A stretch of DNA of 64,000 nt, taken from positions 3,413,001-3,477,000 of the forward strand of contig NZ_CP031946.1 in NCBI RefSeq assembly GCF_003443535.1. Reading direction: 5' to 3'. This DNA comes from Ruegeria sp. AD91A (GTDB taxonomy: Bacteria > Pseudomonadota > Alphaproteobacteria > Rhodobacterales > Rhodobacteraceae). A program made the translations under genes and the position numbers. Each line of letters starts with the position of its first letter. Position 1 is the stretch's first letter. The notes under the pieces are model-generated. The model had not been told where the DNA came from, did no database searches, and worked only from the letters and a program-made list of their open reading frames with translations. This document shows positions 7,250 to 16,349 of the stretch, piece after piece.

Positions 7250-9013
7250 TCAGTCTTCCTCGAACGGGTCCCACTCGTCTTCAACTTCGGGAAGAGCTTC
7301 GGTCTCGACCTTGGCGGCGCGTTGTTCCGGCGTCTCGATATTGGTGATTCTCGCCTTGGGGAATTGCGCCAGCACAGCCTGAACCAAAGGGTGTTGTTCA
7401 GCCTCGGATTTCAGTGCCAGCTCGGCCTCGTCCCGTATTTCCCCAATTGTGGGTGCATCCCCATCCGAGACAATCGAGACCGCCCACCGGTTTCCTGTCC
7501 AGCGTTGCAAGGCAGAGCCCAGCCGTGGAGCCAGATCCGCCGGTGCTTGAGCGGCGGGTGTGAATTCGATTCGTCCGGGCTGATAGGACACGAGGCGCAC
7601 GCCGTTTTCCACCTCAACCAGCAACTTCACGTCGCGATTGGTCCGGATCAGTTCGACCACGTGGTCGAAGGTCGGGTACCGCGCAAGGGCCGTTTGAGCA
7701 TCCTGCGCCAGAGCTGCAACCGGCGCACCACCGGCACCGCGAGGGGGCGACGCGTAGGCAGGCGGATGGGCCGCGCCAGCTTGCGTTGGAACCGCACCCT
7801 GTCTGGCTATGGGCACGCCGCCGTTGGGCCCGCCCTGCGGCGGTGGCGGGGTATCCTGCAATCGCTTGATCAGCTCTTCGGGGCTGGGCAAATCAGCCAC
7901 ATGAGTCAGGCGGATAACGGCCATTTCAGCGGCCATCATCGCGTTGGGGGCAGCGGAGACTTCCTCGAGCGCCTTCAGCAGCATTTGCCACATCCGGGTC
8001 AGGACCCGCATCGGCAGAGCCTCGGCCATGAGTTGGCCCCGGGTCCGTTCGTCCGGAGAAACCGTCGGGTCCTGGGCCGCGTCAGGTGTGATCTTTACGA
8101 CGGACACCCAGTGCGTGATCTCGGCCAGGTCGCGCAGCACCGCCAGCGGGTCCGCGCCTTCGGCGTATTGCCCACTCAACTCGGTAAGTGCGCCCGCGGC
8201 GTCGCCGCGCAGGATCATATCCATAAGGTCCAGAACGCGGCCACGGTCCGCCAGTCCAAGCATTGCACGGACCTGATCGGCGGTCGTCTCGCCAGCCCCG
8301 TGCGATATCGCCTGATCCAGCAACGAGGTCGCGTCCCGGGCCGATCCTTCCGCTGCTCGGGTGATCAGTGCCAGCGCGTCTTCGGCAATCTGGGCGCTTT
8401 CCGCTTCGGCGATCTTGCTCAGAAGGCCAATCATGTCTTCGGGTTCAATCCGGCGCAGGTCGAAGCGCTGGCATCGGGACAGTACTGTGACAGGCACTTT
8501 GCGGATTTCAGTGGTCGCGAAGATGAACTTCACGTGCGCAGGCGGTTCTTCCAGCGTCTTGAGCAGCGCGTTGAAAGCACTGGTCGAGAGCATGTGAACC
8601 TCGTCGATGATATAAATCTTGTAACGCGCGCTGGCGGCGCGATAGCGCACGCTGTCGATGATCTCGCGGATATCGTTGACGCCTGTGCGGCTGGCGGCGT
8701 CCATCTCCATCACGTCGACATGGCGACCTTCCATGATGGCGACACAGTGTTCGCACTGACCGCAGGGCTCGGTTGTGGGGCCACCGGTTCCGTCCGGACC
8801 GATGCAATTCATGCCCTTGGCGATGATCCTCGCGGTCGTGGTTTTGCCGGTGCCGCGAATGCCGGTCATGATGAAGGCCTGCGCGATCCGATCAGCCGCG
8901 AACGCGTTTTTCAGGGTGCGCACCATGGCATCCTGACCCACCAGATCGGCAAAGGTTTCCGGGCGATATTTGCGGGCGAGAACCTGATAGGCGGGGCTGG
9001 AGCTGTCTGTCAT
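7250..9013 (-). CDS. dnaX: DNA polymerase III subunit gamma/tau
   Basis: Clamp-loader ATPase. From ATG at 9013 (MTDSSSPAYQVLARKYRP) the protein has 587 residues; an ATG 15 codons upstream is also possible. Motifs in order: Walker A GIRGTGKTTTAR, zinc-binding cysteines (MNCIGPDGTGG and EPCGQCEHC), Walker B IIDEVHMLS, sensor 1 FATTEI, and SRC with an arginine finger (SRCQRFDLRR). The collar domain follows, then a Pro/Gly/Ala-rich linker (about 395-440), and a tau-specific C-terminal domain ends in the acidic EDEWDPFEED. I see no A-run that would suggest programmed frameshifting to gamma. It heads the dnaX-ebfC-recR cluster. Confidence 0.97.
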   Translation of the reverse strand: MTDSSSPAYQVLARKYRPETFADLVGQDAMVRTLKNAFAADRIAQAFIMTGIRGTGKTTTARIIAKGMNCIGPDGTGGPTTEPCGQCEHCVAIMEGRHVDVMEMDAASRTGVNDIREIIDSVRYRAASARYKIYIIDEVHMLSTSAFNALLKTLEEPPAHVKFIFATTEIRKVPVTVLSRCQRFDLRRIEPEDMIGLLSKIAEAESAQIAEDALALITRAAEGSARDATSLLDQAISHGAGETTADQVRAMLGLADRGRVLDLMDMILRGDAAGALTELSGQYAEGADPLAVLRDLAEITHWVSVVKITPDAAQDPTVSPDERTRGQLMAEALPMRVLTRMWQMLLKALEEVSAAPNAMMAAEMAVIRLTHVADLPSPEELIKRLQDTPPPPQGGPNGGVPIARQGAVPTQAGAAHPPAYASPPRGAGGAPVAALAQDAQTALARYPTFDHVVELIRTNRDVKLLVEVENGVRLVSYQPGRIEFTPAAQAPADLAPRLGSALQRWTGNRWAVSIVSDGDAPTIGEIRDEAELALKSEAEQHPLVQAVLAQFPKARITNIETPEQRAAKVETEALPEVEDEWDPFEED

Positions 9014-9184
9014 GTCTTCTCGTTGGGATTCGGTGCTTGGGCACAGCGTAGTGGCCACCGCTGCCCGCGTCCACAGCGTGGTGTCATGATTTTTGATTTA
9101 GAAACGAGTCGCTTTCGCACTAAACTGCGTTAGCAGATTTAATGACTCATTTTTGTAAAGAGTTCTTCGGGGAGGACACGTTTC

Positions 9185-9697
9185 ATGTCGCAGCTGGTGA
9201 TCTACGCCCTGCAAGTCGGAGGCGGAACGCTTGCACTGACCTCGATGCCCGGACGTGGCGGGGATTATTTCAGCGATCTGGATACGATCGCAGCCTGGCA
9301 GCCGGGGCTTGTTGTATCGATGACAACGGATGTCGAGATGCTTCAGGATGGCGCGAAGGATTTCGGCAGCGACATTCAAAGCCGCGCCAGCCGATGGGTT
9401 CACCTTCCGATCGAAGATTTCGGAGCGCCGACACAGGCGATTCAGGACGCGTGGCCGTCTGTCAGCGCCGCAGCCCGGCACGCGCTGTCAGGTGGAGGTC
9501 GCGTTTTGGTGCACTGCCGTGGGGGCTGTGGCAGGTCAGGTATGGTTGTTCTGCGGCTGATGGTCGAATGCGGCGAACGCGCGGACACAGCGCTGGAACG
9601 ATTGCGGGCGGTACGTCCTTGCGCTGTCGAAACGGATGCGCAACTGGCCTGGGCCTCTCGGCGTGCCCAGGCACGGGTCAGTCTGGAATCAGATTGA
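9185..9697 (+). CDS. Cysteine-based protein phosphatase (dual-specificity/PTP-like)
   Basis: 170 residues. The CX5R active-site loop VHCRGGCGRSGMV (about residues 114-126) identifies a cysteine phosphatase. It is preceded by LPIEDFGAPT, where the aspartate could be the general acid. LTSMPGRGGDYFSDLDTIAA near the N-terminus is typical of cyclin-dependent-kinase-inhibitor-3-like / predicted bacterial protein phosphatases. No signal peptide, so probably cytoplasmic. The ATG at 9185 follows GGGGAGGACACG. The natural substrate is unknown. Divergent from dnaX; its 3' end overlaps the convergent gene by 9 bp. Confidence 0.82.
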   Translation: MSQLVIYALQVGGGTLALTSMPGRGGDYFSDLDTIAAWQPGLVVSMTTDVEMLQDGAKDFGSDIQSRASRWVHLPIEDFGAPTQAIQDAWPSVSAAARHALSGGGRVLVHCRGGCGRSGMVVLRLMVECGERADTALERLRAVRPCAVETDAQLAWASRRAQARVSLESD

Positions 9698-10096
9698 CAT
9701 CTGCGCGGGCGCGCAAACGGGTTTTCGAGGCCGGATCGTGGAAACCTGGATCATCGCGCAGGGTGGGTTTTTCACGACGCCGGATGGCATCGCACTGAAC
9801 GTGTTTCCGAAGATCAAGTCGGCATAGCCGTTCAGGGGCTCAATTGCGGCTTCGGGCTGCGTCCCGCAAAAGATACGAATGCTGTCTGATCGCGCGCGGA
9901 AAATTGCATGGCATCCTTCGGCGCAATGCGACAGCTCACTGCTGCCCTCAACCTCCAAATCGTCACTTGTGGCCAAGGTCGCCTGTGTCACGGCTTCGGA
10001 TATCGAGCGCGCCAGCCGCGCCAAAGCGGGGCAGGTTTTGCCCGTCCGCTGACATACTGTTGCACTGTATTCATGCGTTTTTGTCTTCCAGATCAT
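9689..10096 (-). CDS. Small cysteine-rich (2Fe-2S ferredoxin-fold-like) protein under a cobalamin riboswitch
   Basis: 135 residues from ATG at 10096 with a strong SD (CGGAGGGCGCAGG). Cysteines at about 15 and 22 and the pair in SHCAEGCHAIF (58, 62), with another in RIFCG (77), resemble the C-x(n)-C...C-x3-C layout of thioredoxin-like 2Fe-2S proteins and of the DUF1636 predicted metal-binding family. The C-terminal part (LNGYADLIFGNTFSAMPSGV) fits that family too. It is the only minus-strand gene downstream of the cobalamin riboswitch at 10196-10389, so B12 probably represses it. A role in cobalt or corrinoid handling is inference. Confidence 0.65.
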   Translation of the reverse strand: MIWKTKTHEYSATVCQRTGKTCPALARLARSISEAVTQATLATSDDLEVEGSSELSHCAEGCHAIFRARSDSIRIFCGTQPEAAIEPLNGYADLIFGNTFSAMPSGVVKNPPCAMIQVSTIRPRKPVCAPAQMSI

Positions 10097-10195
10097 CCTG
10101 CGCCCTCCGCGCGTGGCGGACAGGATATTTGGGACAGGTGGGACAGCGTGATGCCGTCAAGACCTGCCCGGACACCCCGCCCGAGTTTCGGTTTT

Positions 10196-10389
10196 GTTTC
10201 CGATGGCAGGTCTCCTGACTTGCGGGTCATTGCTTTGCCGACCTTCCCGGCCATTGGGCCAGTGGTGTTTTGGCATCGCTTACCGCTTACAGTTGCGGGG
10301 GCAGTCGCGGATTTGGTTGTTGCCTGTATGAACAGACATTACCGCACCGTGTTCCCTTTTCATCCCGACCCCTTGTGGAGGCCGGAAAC
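10196..10389 (-). ncRNA. Cobalamin riboswitch
   Basis: On the minus strand the conserved blocks occur in order: GGGAACACGGTG, then AAATCCGCGACTGCCCCCGC followed by AACTGTAAGCGG (the core GC-x-CCCGCAACTGTAA region), and GTCAGGAGACCTGCC (B12 box). GTTTCCG (10383-10389) pairs with CGGAAAC (10196-10202) as the closing P1 stem. It ends about 100 nt before the start of the gene at 10096 and should lower its expression when adenosylcobalamin is abundant. Confidence 0.93.
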
Positions 10390-10478
10390 CATCACACAAC
10401 CGCTAGCGTTTGAGCACGCACCGAGTCAAGCCGATCTTTTGACCGGACGCTTGGTCATGCTGGATACGATGTTGGTTC

Positions 10479-11399
10479 ATGCATAGTGTCGAGGGTGTTG
10501 AGGTTCGGAAACCGGATTTACCAAGCGAAAAGCCAGAGATCATGTTGGATACAGAGCAAACGGTATTGACCGAGGAGTTTCGCTTTCCGTCCGGGCAGAA
10601 AACGCTGTCCGCCCGATTGTATAGCCCGGTAACTTCGCCCGAAATCGTCTTCGTGCTGAACAGTGCAACGGGTGTGCCGCGTGATTATTACCGTCATTTC
10701 GCACGATGGCTTGCCGCTGAGAAGGGCATGGCCTGCCTGACCTATGACTATAGGGATTATGGGTATTCTTTAACGGGCCGCCTGAAAGATTCGCGTGCGA
10801 CCATGGCGGATTGGGCCTTGATCGACATGCCCGCGGCACGGGCGGAAATGCGTCGGCGATACCCGAATGCGAAACACTGGACCATCGGCCATTCCGTCGG
10901 CGCGATGTTGGGGCCAGTACAACCGGATATCGATCTGATTGACCGGATGATCTGTGTGTGTTCGGGGCTTGTGACCCTAAGCGACCATCCGTGGCCCTAT
11001 CGGGGTTTGGCAGGGTTGTTCTGGTACGGCCATGCCCCGCTTTTGGCCCGAGCACTTGGCTACCTTCCCGGAAAGGCGATAGGGTTTGGCTCGGACCTGC
11101 CGGCATCGGTCTATTGGCAGTGGCGCAAATGGTGTACAGCGTCGTTAAGCTATGTACCTGAAGTCGGGCGTGACTTACCTGCGGCGCACTGGGAGGAAAC
11201 TGGAGTGCCCGTGGATTTGTTTGCATTCGAGGACGACCAGATGGTGCCGCCGGAAGCGGTTTGGCGGCTTGCGGATCTTTACGGCCCCGATGCCAACCGT
11301 CACCTGCTCAGCCCCGCCGATTTCGGGTTGCCTGAGGTTGGTCATATCGGAGCATTTGCCCGGCGCAACGCAGCGGTTTGGCCGCGACTGATCGCTTGA
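10479..11399 (+). CDS. Alpha/beta hydrolase family protein
   Basis: 306 residues; an internal ATG at 10542 (MLDTEQTVLTEEF) may be the true start because the first 21 residues look unstructured. The nucleophile elbow GHSVGAM (Ser), a preceding strand WTIGHS, the early segment FVLNSATGVPRDYYRHFARW and a C-terminal ...EVGHIGAF (catalytic His) with FEDDQMVPPEAV (likely acid region) make the fold clear. It resembles the COG4757-type predicted hydrolases. No signal peptide. The substrate is unknown. Divergent from the riboswitch unit. Confidence 0.8.
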   Translation: MHSVEGVEVRKPDLPSEKPEIMLDTEQTVLTEEFRFPSGQKTLSARLYSPVTSPEIVFVLNSATGVPRDYYRHFARWLAAEKGMACLTYDYRDYGYSLTGRLKDSRATMADWALIDMPAARAEMRRRYPNAKHWTIGHSVGAMLGPVQPDIDLIDRMICVCSGLVTLSDHPWPYRGLAGLFWYGHAPLLARALGYLPGKAIGFGSDLPASVYWQWRKWCTASLSYVPEVGRDLPAAHWEETGVPVDLFAFEDDQMVPPEAVWRLADLYGPDANRHLLSPADFGLPEVGHIGAFARRNAAVWPRLIA

Positions 11400-11438
11400 C
11401 CAGACGCGGCGCAGGACGGGCCGGGCACCGTCCAACCA

Positions 11439-12464
11439 TCACCGGTTGCGAAGTTTCTTTTCCTTCATGACGCCACGGACCATCTTACCGAACGCTTTGT
11501 CCCGCGCGCGGGACTGTGCGACTGTTTCAGAGTTGCGCCGATCTTCGCGCCGAAGCTTGCGCCACCGGTCCAGTCTCACCGGATCAAGCGTGCCGTGACT
11601 GATCGCCGTTTGCACGGCACATCCGGGCTCGGAGTTGTGCTGGCAATCCGCAAAACGGCAGTCCCGGCTCAACTCGGCAAGGTCCGAGAAAACTTCGTCG
11701 ATCCCGTCCCGAGCGTCCAGCAGGCGCAACGCGCGCATTCCGGGTGTATCGATCAACCAGCCGCCGTTGCGCATCTGGTGCAGTGCGCGTGCGGTCGTTG
11801 TGTGCCGGCCCCGCGCGTCATCCTCGCGAATGCCCGACGTGGTGAGATCCTGACCGGTCATGGAATTGGCAAGTGTCGTCTTGCCAACGCCCGACGAGCC
11901 AACCAGCGCTCCGGTTTGGCTTTTGGAGCACCAGGACAGAACCTTTTCAACTTCTGCTGGGTCCAGCGCGTTGATCGCCAGAACCGTCAAGAACGGGTCC
12001 AGTGATTGCACCTGCCCTGAGAAACTGTCAGGGTCCTCTGATTTGTCGGCCTTTGTCAGAACAACGACCGAGTAACACCCGGCCTGATGCGCAAGCGCCA
12101 GATATCGTTCCAGCCGGGGCAGGTTGAAATCGGCATTGCACGAGCTGACGATGAACAGCACATCGACATTGGCTGCGATCAGTTGCGTCGCGGCACCTGA
12201 ACCGGCAGCGCGTCGGTGCAGCAGGCTGCGCCGGTCGAGCAAATGGCGCACGCGTTTGTCGTCGTCGGTGAGAACCCAATCGCCAACGGCATAGCTGCCG
12301 GTTGACTGATCGAGGGTCAGCAACGGGACTTCACCATCCGGGTTCAGCCCGATCAGGCGGTCCCGATGAACGGAAGTGATGCGAAAAGGTGTGCAGGAAG
12401 GATAAGCCGCGTGTTGCGCAGCAAAGTGAGAGGACCATCCCAGGTCCGAAAGTGTAAGAAACAT
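11439..12464 (-). CDS. rsgA: Ribosome small-subunit-dependent GTPase RsgA
   Basis: Circularly permuted GTPase that acts late in 30S maturation. From ATG at 12464 (MFLTLSDLGWSSHF) the protein has 341 residues; an upstream ATG at 12515 adds 17. Order: an OB-like N-terminal domain, G4 VVLTKADKSE, G1 ALVGSSGVGKTTLANS, G2/G3 GRHTTTARALHQ and WLIDTPGMRAL, then the zinc knuckle with CRFADCQHNSEPGCAV and a basic C-terminus (RGVMKEKKLRNR). The permuted order G4-G1-G3 is diagnostic. The SRP RNA gene lies upstream on the same strand. Confidence 0.95.
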   Translation of the reverse strand: MFLTLSDLGWSSHFAAQHAAYPSCTPFRITSVHRDRLIGLNPDGEVPLLTLDQSTGSYAVGDWVLTDDDKRVRHLLDRRSLLHRRAAGSGAATQLIAANVDVLFIVSSCNADFNLPRLERYLALAHQAGCYSVVVLTKADKSEDPDSFSGQVQSLDPFLTVLAINALDPAEVEKVLSWCSKSQTGALVGSSGVGKTTLANSMTGQDLTTSGIREDDARGRHTTTARALHQMRNGGWLIDTPGMRALRLLDARDGIDEVFSDLAELSRDCRFADCQHNSEPGCAVQTAISHGTLDPVRLDRWRKLRREDRRNSETVAQSRARDKAFGKMVRGVMKEKKLRNR

Positions 12465-12626
12465 TGGTCTGCCTGTCGTCAGAAACAGTACTCCCGACGG
12501 ATGGCGATCGCTCATCCCCGGGTCATGTGTTCAGGCAGTCAGTTGATACCGTGAGGTCAGAACCGTGCTGCCCGAAGGGTCTTTTCTACAATCATAAAGC
12601 CCTCCTGCGGCTAAGGTTCGAAAAGT

Positions 12627-12720
12627 GAGAGGTTGGACATCGACCCAAGCGGGGCTCGTTGTGGCTGCTTCCTTCCGGACCTGACCAGGTTGGCGAGGCG
12701 CTCGCCCGCGCCAACCTCTC
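12627..12720 (-). ncRNA. ffs: Signal recognition particle RNA (4.5S type)
   Basis: The minus strand contains the universally conserved domain IV core GGTCAGGTCCGGAAGGAAGC followed by AGCC. The ends pair as GAGAGGTTGG (12711-12720) with CCAACCTCTC (12627-12636), giving a roughly 94-nt hairpin RNA of the small bacterial type. It binds Ffh for co-translational membrane targeting. Confidence 0.95.
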
Positions 12721-12760
12721 GACTCTGGATATAGGGAAGGCTTCGGCAAATGACAACCCG

Positions 12761-14629
12761 TCAGAGCGTCAGGCGAATGCGTGCAAAACCGGTTTCGTCA
12801 GGTTCTAGAATCTTGGGGTCAAGCATGTTCAATTCGTCAATATACTTCAAAGCACCGGGACCAGTCCGAAGAATAGTCGTCATCCCGGATTTCGGCATCA
12901 GAGAGAACGGATAAGGTTGCCGGGCCAATGGGTCGGGTGGCAGGCGGTGCGTCATGTAGTCTCGCAAAATGTCCCGGATATCCAGCGCGGGCAGATTGAT
13001 GGCCAGGGCCGATGACATATACGGGAAATGTCCACCACCGCTTGCGCGATAATTATCGAGAGCAACGACAAACACCTGATCCGACCGCACGGCTTGGCCC
13101 GCGCAAGTCAGATGATGCACCCGCCTGTGACCGGGATGGATCATTTGCCCCCCGACATCGTATCGCGGCGGTTGCGACGGGTCGATCTGATAGGACAAGC
13201 CAAAGATGATATCAAAATTGTACCCCGCCCGATCCCGGTCGAACAGTTCTGCCTCGGCATCGGGGAATTGTTGGTTGAATGCACTGGCTGACATCTCCAA
13301 CCATTCCAGCAACTGCGCGCCTGTGATCTGGATCGCGCGCAACTCATTGGGGAAGACATGCAGATCCGCAACGTGCCGCAGACAGATTTCACCGGCCGGA
13401 ACGTCCGTGTAATACCGAGGGCCAGAGCGCCCGCCGCATTTGGCTGGCGACACGGCTGACAACAGTGGCAGCTCTGCAAGCGCGGTGCCGTGTAAAAAGG
13501 GGCGCAACGCGGCTGCTTGTGCGGCGGCAACAAGCGTCAGTCCACGATCCGGTGCACAGAAACTGAAATAGCTGTGCAATGTGTCCGAGACGCGCGCAAC
13601 GGGCGCGGCCATGTCCTGACGGGTCTGCTGATGTGCGGGTTCAACTAGTTGCGCGATTTCCAAGTCTTCGCCAATAGCGGTGCCGCCCACGGAAACCGGG
13701 CGCAATTCAGCGTGGCTGTCAACAACACGCAGCCCCGACTGGGCCTGTAGGGTAACGGCTAAATCAATTACTCCAAGATATGCGCCTGCCGAGCCGGGCA
13801 TGACAACCGGCGTACCATGCACCAGCCCTTTCGCGTAATCCACATTCGGGGTTTGGGCGCTGGTGCGTGCGGGAAGGATCAGGTGAGTGTGCCCGGCGAC
13901 AACAGCGTCGATGCCCTCAATCGCGGCCAGGGGAATGACGGCATTCTCGGTGTCGGCCGCTGTGTCCGGGTTTCCAAGCCCGGAATGGGCGAGCGCCACG
14001 ATCAGATCGCACCCTTTTTCGCGCAAGAAATTCGTCAGGGACCGTGCCGCGACAACAATGTCGTCCGCCACTACGGTTTCGTTCAGATTATGTTCTTCCC
14101 AACGTGTTGTTTGCGGTGGAAGAACCGAAAACACGCCAACGCGAATGGGTATGCCCTTGTTTCCTGCCGGTATGATGCGGTCAAGGATCGCAAAACGCTG
14201 CCATGATTGTATTTCTCCGGACCGATGAAGATTGCCGCACAGAACCGGGCACGGGGCTTGTGCAAGGGTCTTGTCCAATGATGGCAGCCCGAACCCGAAA
14301 TCATGGTTGCCAAGACCAATCGCATCATAACCCAGTGCCTTGAATGCCAGCATCATCGGATGGCGAGTGTCGTTCCGAACGGCCCATTCGCCCATCGGTG
14401 TTCCCTGGAGCGAGTCCCCGTTGTCGAACATCAGCACCAGTGCGTCTGTGGCCTCGTGTCGGGCCTTGCGGATCAGGCTGGCGGTGCGAGTCAACCCAAG
14501 TGTTGGGTCTGGTGTGTCCGTGTAATAGTCAAAACCGGTCAGATGCATATGCAGGTCGGAGGTGGCAAGAATACGAATACGCCCACGGTTTTCCGTGGGT
14601 TGAACCTGCGTCGATGGGTTTTGCTTCAC
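12761..14629 (-). CDS. cpdB: 2',3'-cyclic-nucleotide 2'-phosphodiesterase/3'-nucleotidase-like metallophosphoesterase
   Basis: 622 residues with the 5'-nucleotidase/CpdB architecture. The N-terminal calcineurin-like domain has DLHMHL (about 25-30), DNGDSLQG, GLGNHDFGFG (about 105-114), VALAHSGLG and VVAGHTHLI, all metal ligands. The C-terminal substrate domain has QITGAQLLEWLEMSASAFNQ and VVALDNYRASGGGHFP. E. coli CpdB is periplasmic, but this N-terminus (MKQNPSTQVQPTENRGRIRI) has no signal peptide, so it may be cytoplasmic or exported in a non-classical way. The gene lies between ffs and the divergent nudC. Confidence 0.88.
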   Translation of the reverse strand: MKQNPSTQVQPTENRGRIRILATSDLHMHLTGFDYYTDTPDPTLGLTRTASLIRKARHEATDALVLMFDNGDSLQGTPMGEWAVRNDTRHPMMLAFKALGYDAIGLGNHDFGFGLPSLDKTLAQAPCPVLCGNLHRSGEIQSWQRFAILDRIIPAGNKGIPIRVGVFSVLPPQTTRWEEHNLNETVVADDIVVAARSLTNFLREKGCDLIVALAHSGLGNPDTAADTENAVIPLAAIEGIDAVVAGHTHLILPARTSAQTPNVDYAKGLVHGTPVVMPGSAGAYLGVIDLAVTLQAQSGLRVVDSHAELRPVSVGGTAIGEDLEIAQLVEPAHQQTRQDMAAPVARVSDTLHSYFSFCAPDRGLTLVAAAQAAALRPFLHGTALAELPLLSAVSPAKCGGRSGPRYYTDVPAGEICLRHVADLHVFPNELRAIQITGAQLLEWLEMSASAFNQQFPDAEAELFDRDRAGYNFDIIFGLSYQIDPSQPPRYDVGGQMIHPGHRRVHHLTCAGQAVRSDQVFVVALDNYRASGGGHFPYMSSALAINLPALDIRDILRDYMTHRLPPDPLARQPYPFSLMPKSGMTTILRTGPGALKYIDELNMLDPKILEPDETGFARIRLTL

Positions 14630-14811
14630 TTTTGTTGTTCTGCTTTTGAATGTGGTAATGGGCTAAAATCATCGAAACGCAATTTAGATGATTTTTCCGA
14701 GGCCGCCATGCGGCTTTTCGGCGGCGCGTCTCTGCGTTTTGCGCTTTGAATTGCCATTGCAACATGGCCTGAGACATGGCAGCCCTTGGCGCAAGACCAG
14801 AAGGAAATCCA

Positions 14812-15795
14812 ATGAAAAACGCAGAGCAGGTGACTTTTGGCGGCTCGGGTCTGAATCGGGCAGCGCATCTTCGTGGGGATTCGGAGAAGCTGTCCGAGAT
14901 GGCGCGCAGCCCTGCCGCGCGATGCATATTGCTGTGGCGAGGTAAACTTCTGGTAGTGGGTGAAGCGCTGGATCAGCTTGCCCTGACGGAGATGACCCAC
15001 CCGCTGGTCAGAGATGGCCCTGGCGGAGTAATCGAAGCACCGTTTTTTCTTGGCCTGAGCGCAGAGGGCGCACCCTTGTTTGCGGCGGATATCTCGGCTT
15101 GGGCGGCAGAGGGGCTGGACCTGACCGGCTTGGGAGAGTTCGTGGACAGATCCGAACAGCAGCACCCGGATTTGCCGGAAGGGCATGTCTTTGCCGAGCT
15201 TCGCCGGATCATGACACGATTGTCGCCCCGTGATGCCGAACTGGCCGCATCGGCCAAGGCGGTTATCGGTTGGCACGAAACACATCGCTTCTGTGCCCGC
15301 TGCGGCGCAGCCAGTGATGTGTCACAAGGTGGGTGGCAGCGCAGTTGTCCGTCTTGCGGTGGGCAGCATTTCCCGCGCACGGATCCGGTTGTGATCATGC
15401 TGATTACGCATGGGGACAGTGTGCTTATGGGACGATCTCCGGGGTGGCCCGAGGGGATGTTTTCCTTGCTGGCGGGATTTGTCGAACCCGGCGAAACGCT
15501 GGAAGCAGCGGTGCGCCGCGAAGTGATGGAAGAGGCAGGCGTACCTGTAGGTGCGGTGTCTTACCTGTCCAGCCAGCCTTGGCCGTTTCCGGCATCCCTG
15601 ATGTTCGGATGCGCAGGCGAGGCCCTGTCGCGCGACATCGTGATCGATCCGGTCGAGATCGAAGAGGCAATGTGGGTCAGCAAATCCGAAATGATGCAGG
15701 CGTTTGCCGGCGAACATCCCCGGTTGTTGCCAGCTCGCAAGGGGGCTATCGCTCATTTTCTGCTTCAGAACTGGCTTGCGGATACGCTGGACTGA
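14812..15795 (+). CDS. nudC: NAD(+) diphosphatase (Nudix)
   Basis: 327 residues from ATG at 14812 with an AAGGA SD. NudC hydrolyses NAD(H) to NMN(H) and AMP and can remove NAD caps from RNA. The zinc ribbon is complete (FCARCGAASD and RSCPSCGGQHFPR), followed by RTDPVVIMLI, the Nudix box GFVEPGETLEAAVRREVMEE and then AGV, and the NADH-specific SQPWPFPASLM. A variable N-terminal domain occupies the first 130 residues or so. It probably begins a short plus-strand run with the SRPBCC gene. Confidence 0.95.
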   Translation: MKNAEQVTFGGSGLNRAAHLRGDSEKLSEMARSPAARCILLWRGKLLVVGEALDQLALTEMTHPLVRDGPGGVIEAPFFLGLSAEGAPLFAADISAWAAEGLDLTGLGEFVDRSEQQHPDLPEGHVFAELRRIMTRLSPRDAELAASAKAVIGWHETHRFCARCGAASDVSQGGWQRSCPSCGGQHFPRTDPVVIMLITHGDSVLMGRSPGWPEGMFSLLAGFVEPGETLEAAVRREVMEEAGVPVGAVSYLSSQPWPFPASLMFGCAGEALSRDIVIDPVEIEEAMWVSKSEMMQAFAGEHPRLLPARKGAIAHFLLQNWLADTLD

Positions 15796-15832
15796 GGGAA
15801 AACTGGTGAAGCCATAAACAGCAAAGGTCACT

Positions 15833-16300
15833 ATGCAGTTTTCAGCGCGGGAAGATATCGAAGCCCCTATCAATTCGGTGTTCGACATGGTGTCGGATTT
15901 CGAGAGGTTCGAGCGTATGGCGATGCGTCGTGGCATCGACGTGCGGCGCCTGGGCGCGGATGCAATGGTGACTGCTGGCGCCGAATGGAAAACGGAATTC
16001 AGGTTGCGTGGAAAGCCGCGTCAGATGTCGGTGGTGATGACGGACTATGACAAACCGTCGCAAATGCGGTTTGAAGCTGCCAGCAAGGGAATAACCGGCC
16101 TGACGACAGTAGATTTTCTGGCCCTGTCCCCGCGCCGGACACGCCTGAGCGTTGAGATGTCCTTGGCCGCAAAATCCTTGCCCGCGCGGTTGCTGTTGCA
16201 ATCCATGAAGCTTGGACAGTCAAAGTTCCGCAAGCAATTCCAGGTGCGGTTCAGCGAGTTTGCGCGTGAGTTGGAACTGCGCCACCTGCACGGGGCGTGA
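15833..16300 (+). CDS. SRPBCC (START-like) family protein
   Basis: 155 residues. The start MQFSAREDIEAPINSVFDMV followed by SDFERFERMAMRRG is the typical strand-helix opening of polyketide-cyclase/START-like folds. Further strands (AEWKTEFRLRGKPRQMSVVM and KGITGLTTVDFLAL, RTRLSVEMSLAAKSLPARL) and a long C-terminal helix (LGQSKFRKQFQVRFSEFARE) complete the helix-grip. No catalytic signature, so it is probably a ligand-binding protein of unknown ligand. It follows nudC by 37 bp. Confidence 0.8.
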   Translation: MQFSAREDIEAPINSVFDMVSDFERFERMAMRRGIDVRRLGADAMVTAGAEWKTEFRLRGKPRQMSVVMTDYDKPSQMRFEAASKGITGLTTVDFLALSPRRTRLSVEMSLAAKSLPARLLLQSMKLGQSKFRKQFQVRFSEFARELELRHLHGA

Positions 16301-16349
16301 ACGGCGTCCGCTGGGCTGAACGGGGCAAGGCTTGGGGAAGAAACCTAGG

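Noticed and set aside
7250..9013. Programmed frameshift in dnaX giving a gamma subunit
   Set aside because: No A-rich slippery run with downstream stem seen; the single frame runs through to a normal tau C-terminus.
7241..9133. 630-codon open frame on the plus strand across dnaX
   Set aside because: It is antisense to dnaX, with Arg/Gly/His-rich composition and no family resemblance; an effect of GC-rich codon use.
9908..10486. 192-codon plus-strand frame across the riboswitch
   Set aside because: The region is explained by the minus-strand riboswitch and its gene; no SD or motif.
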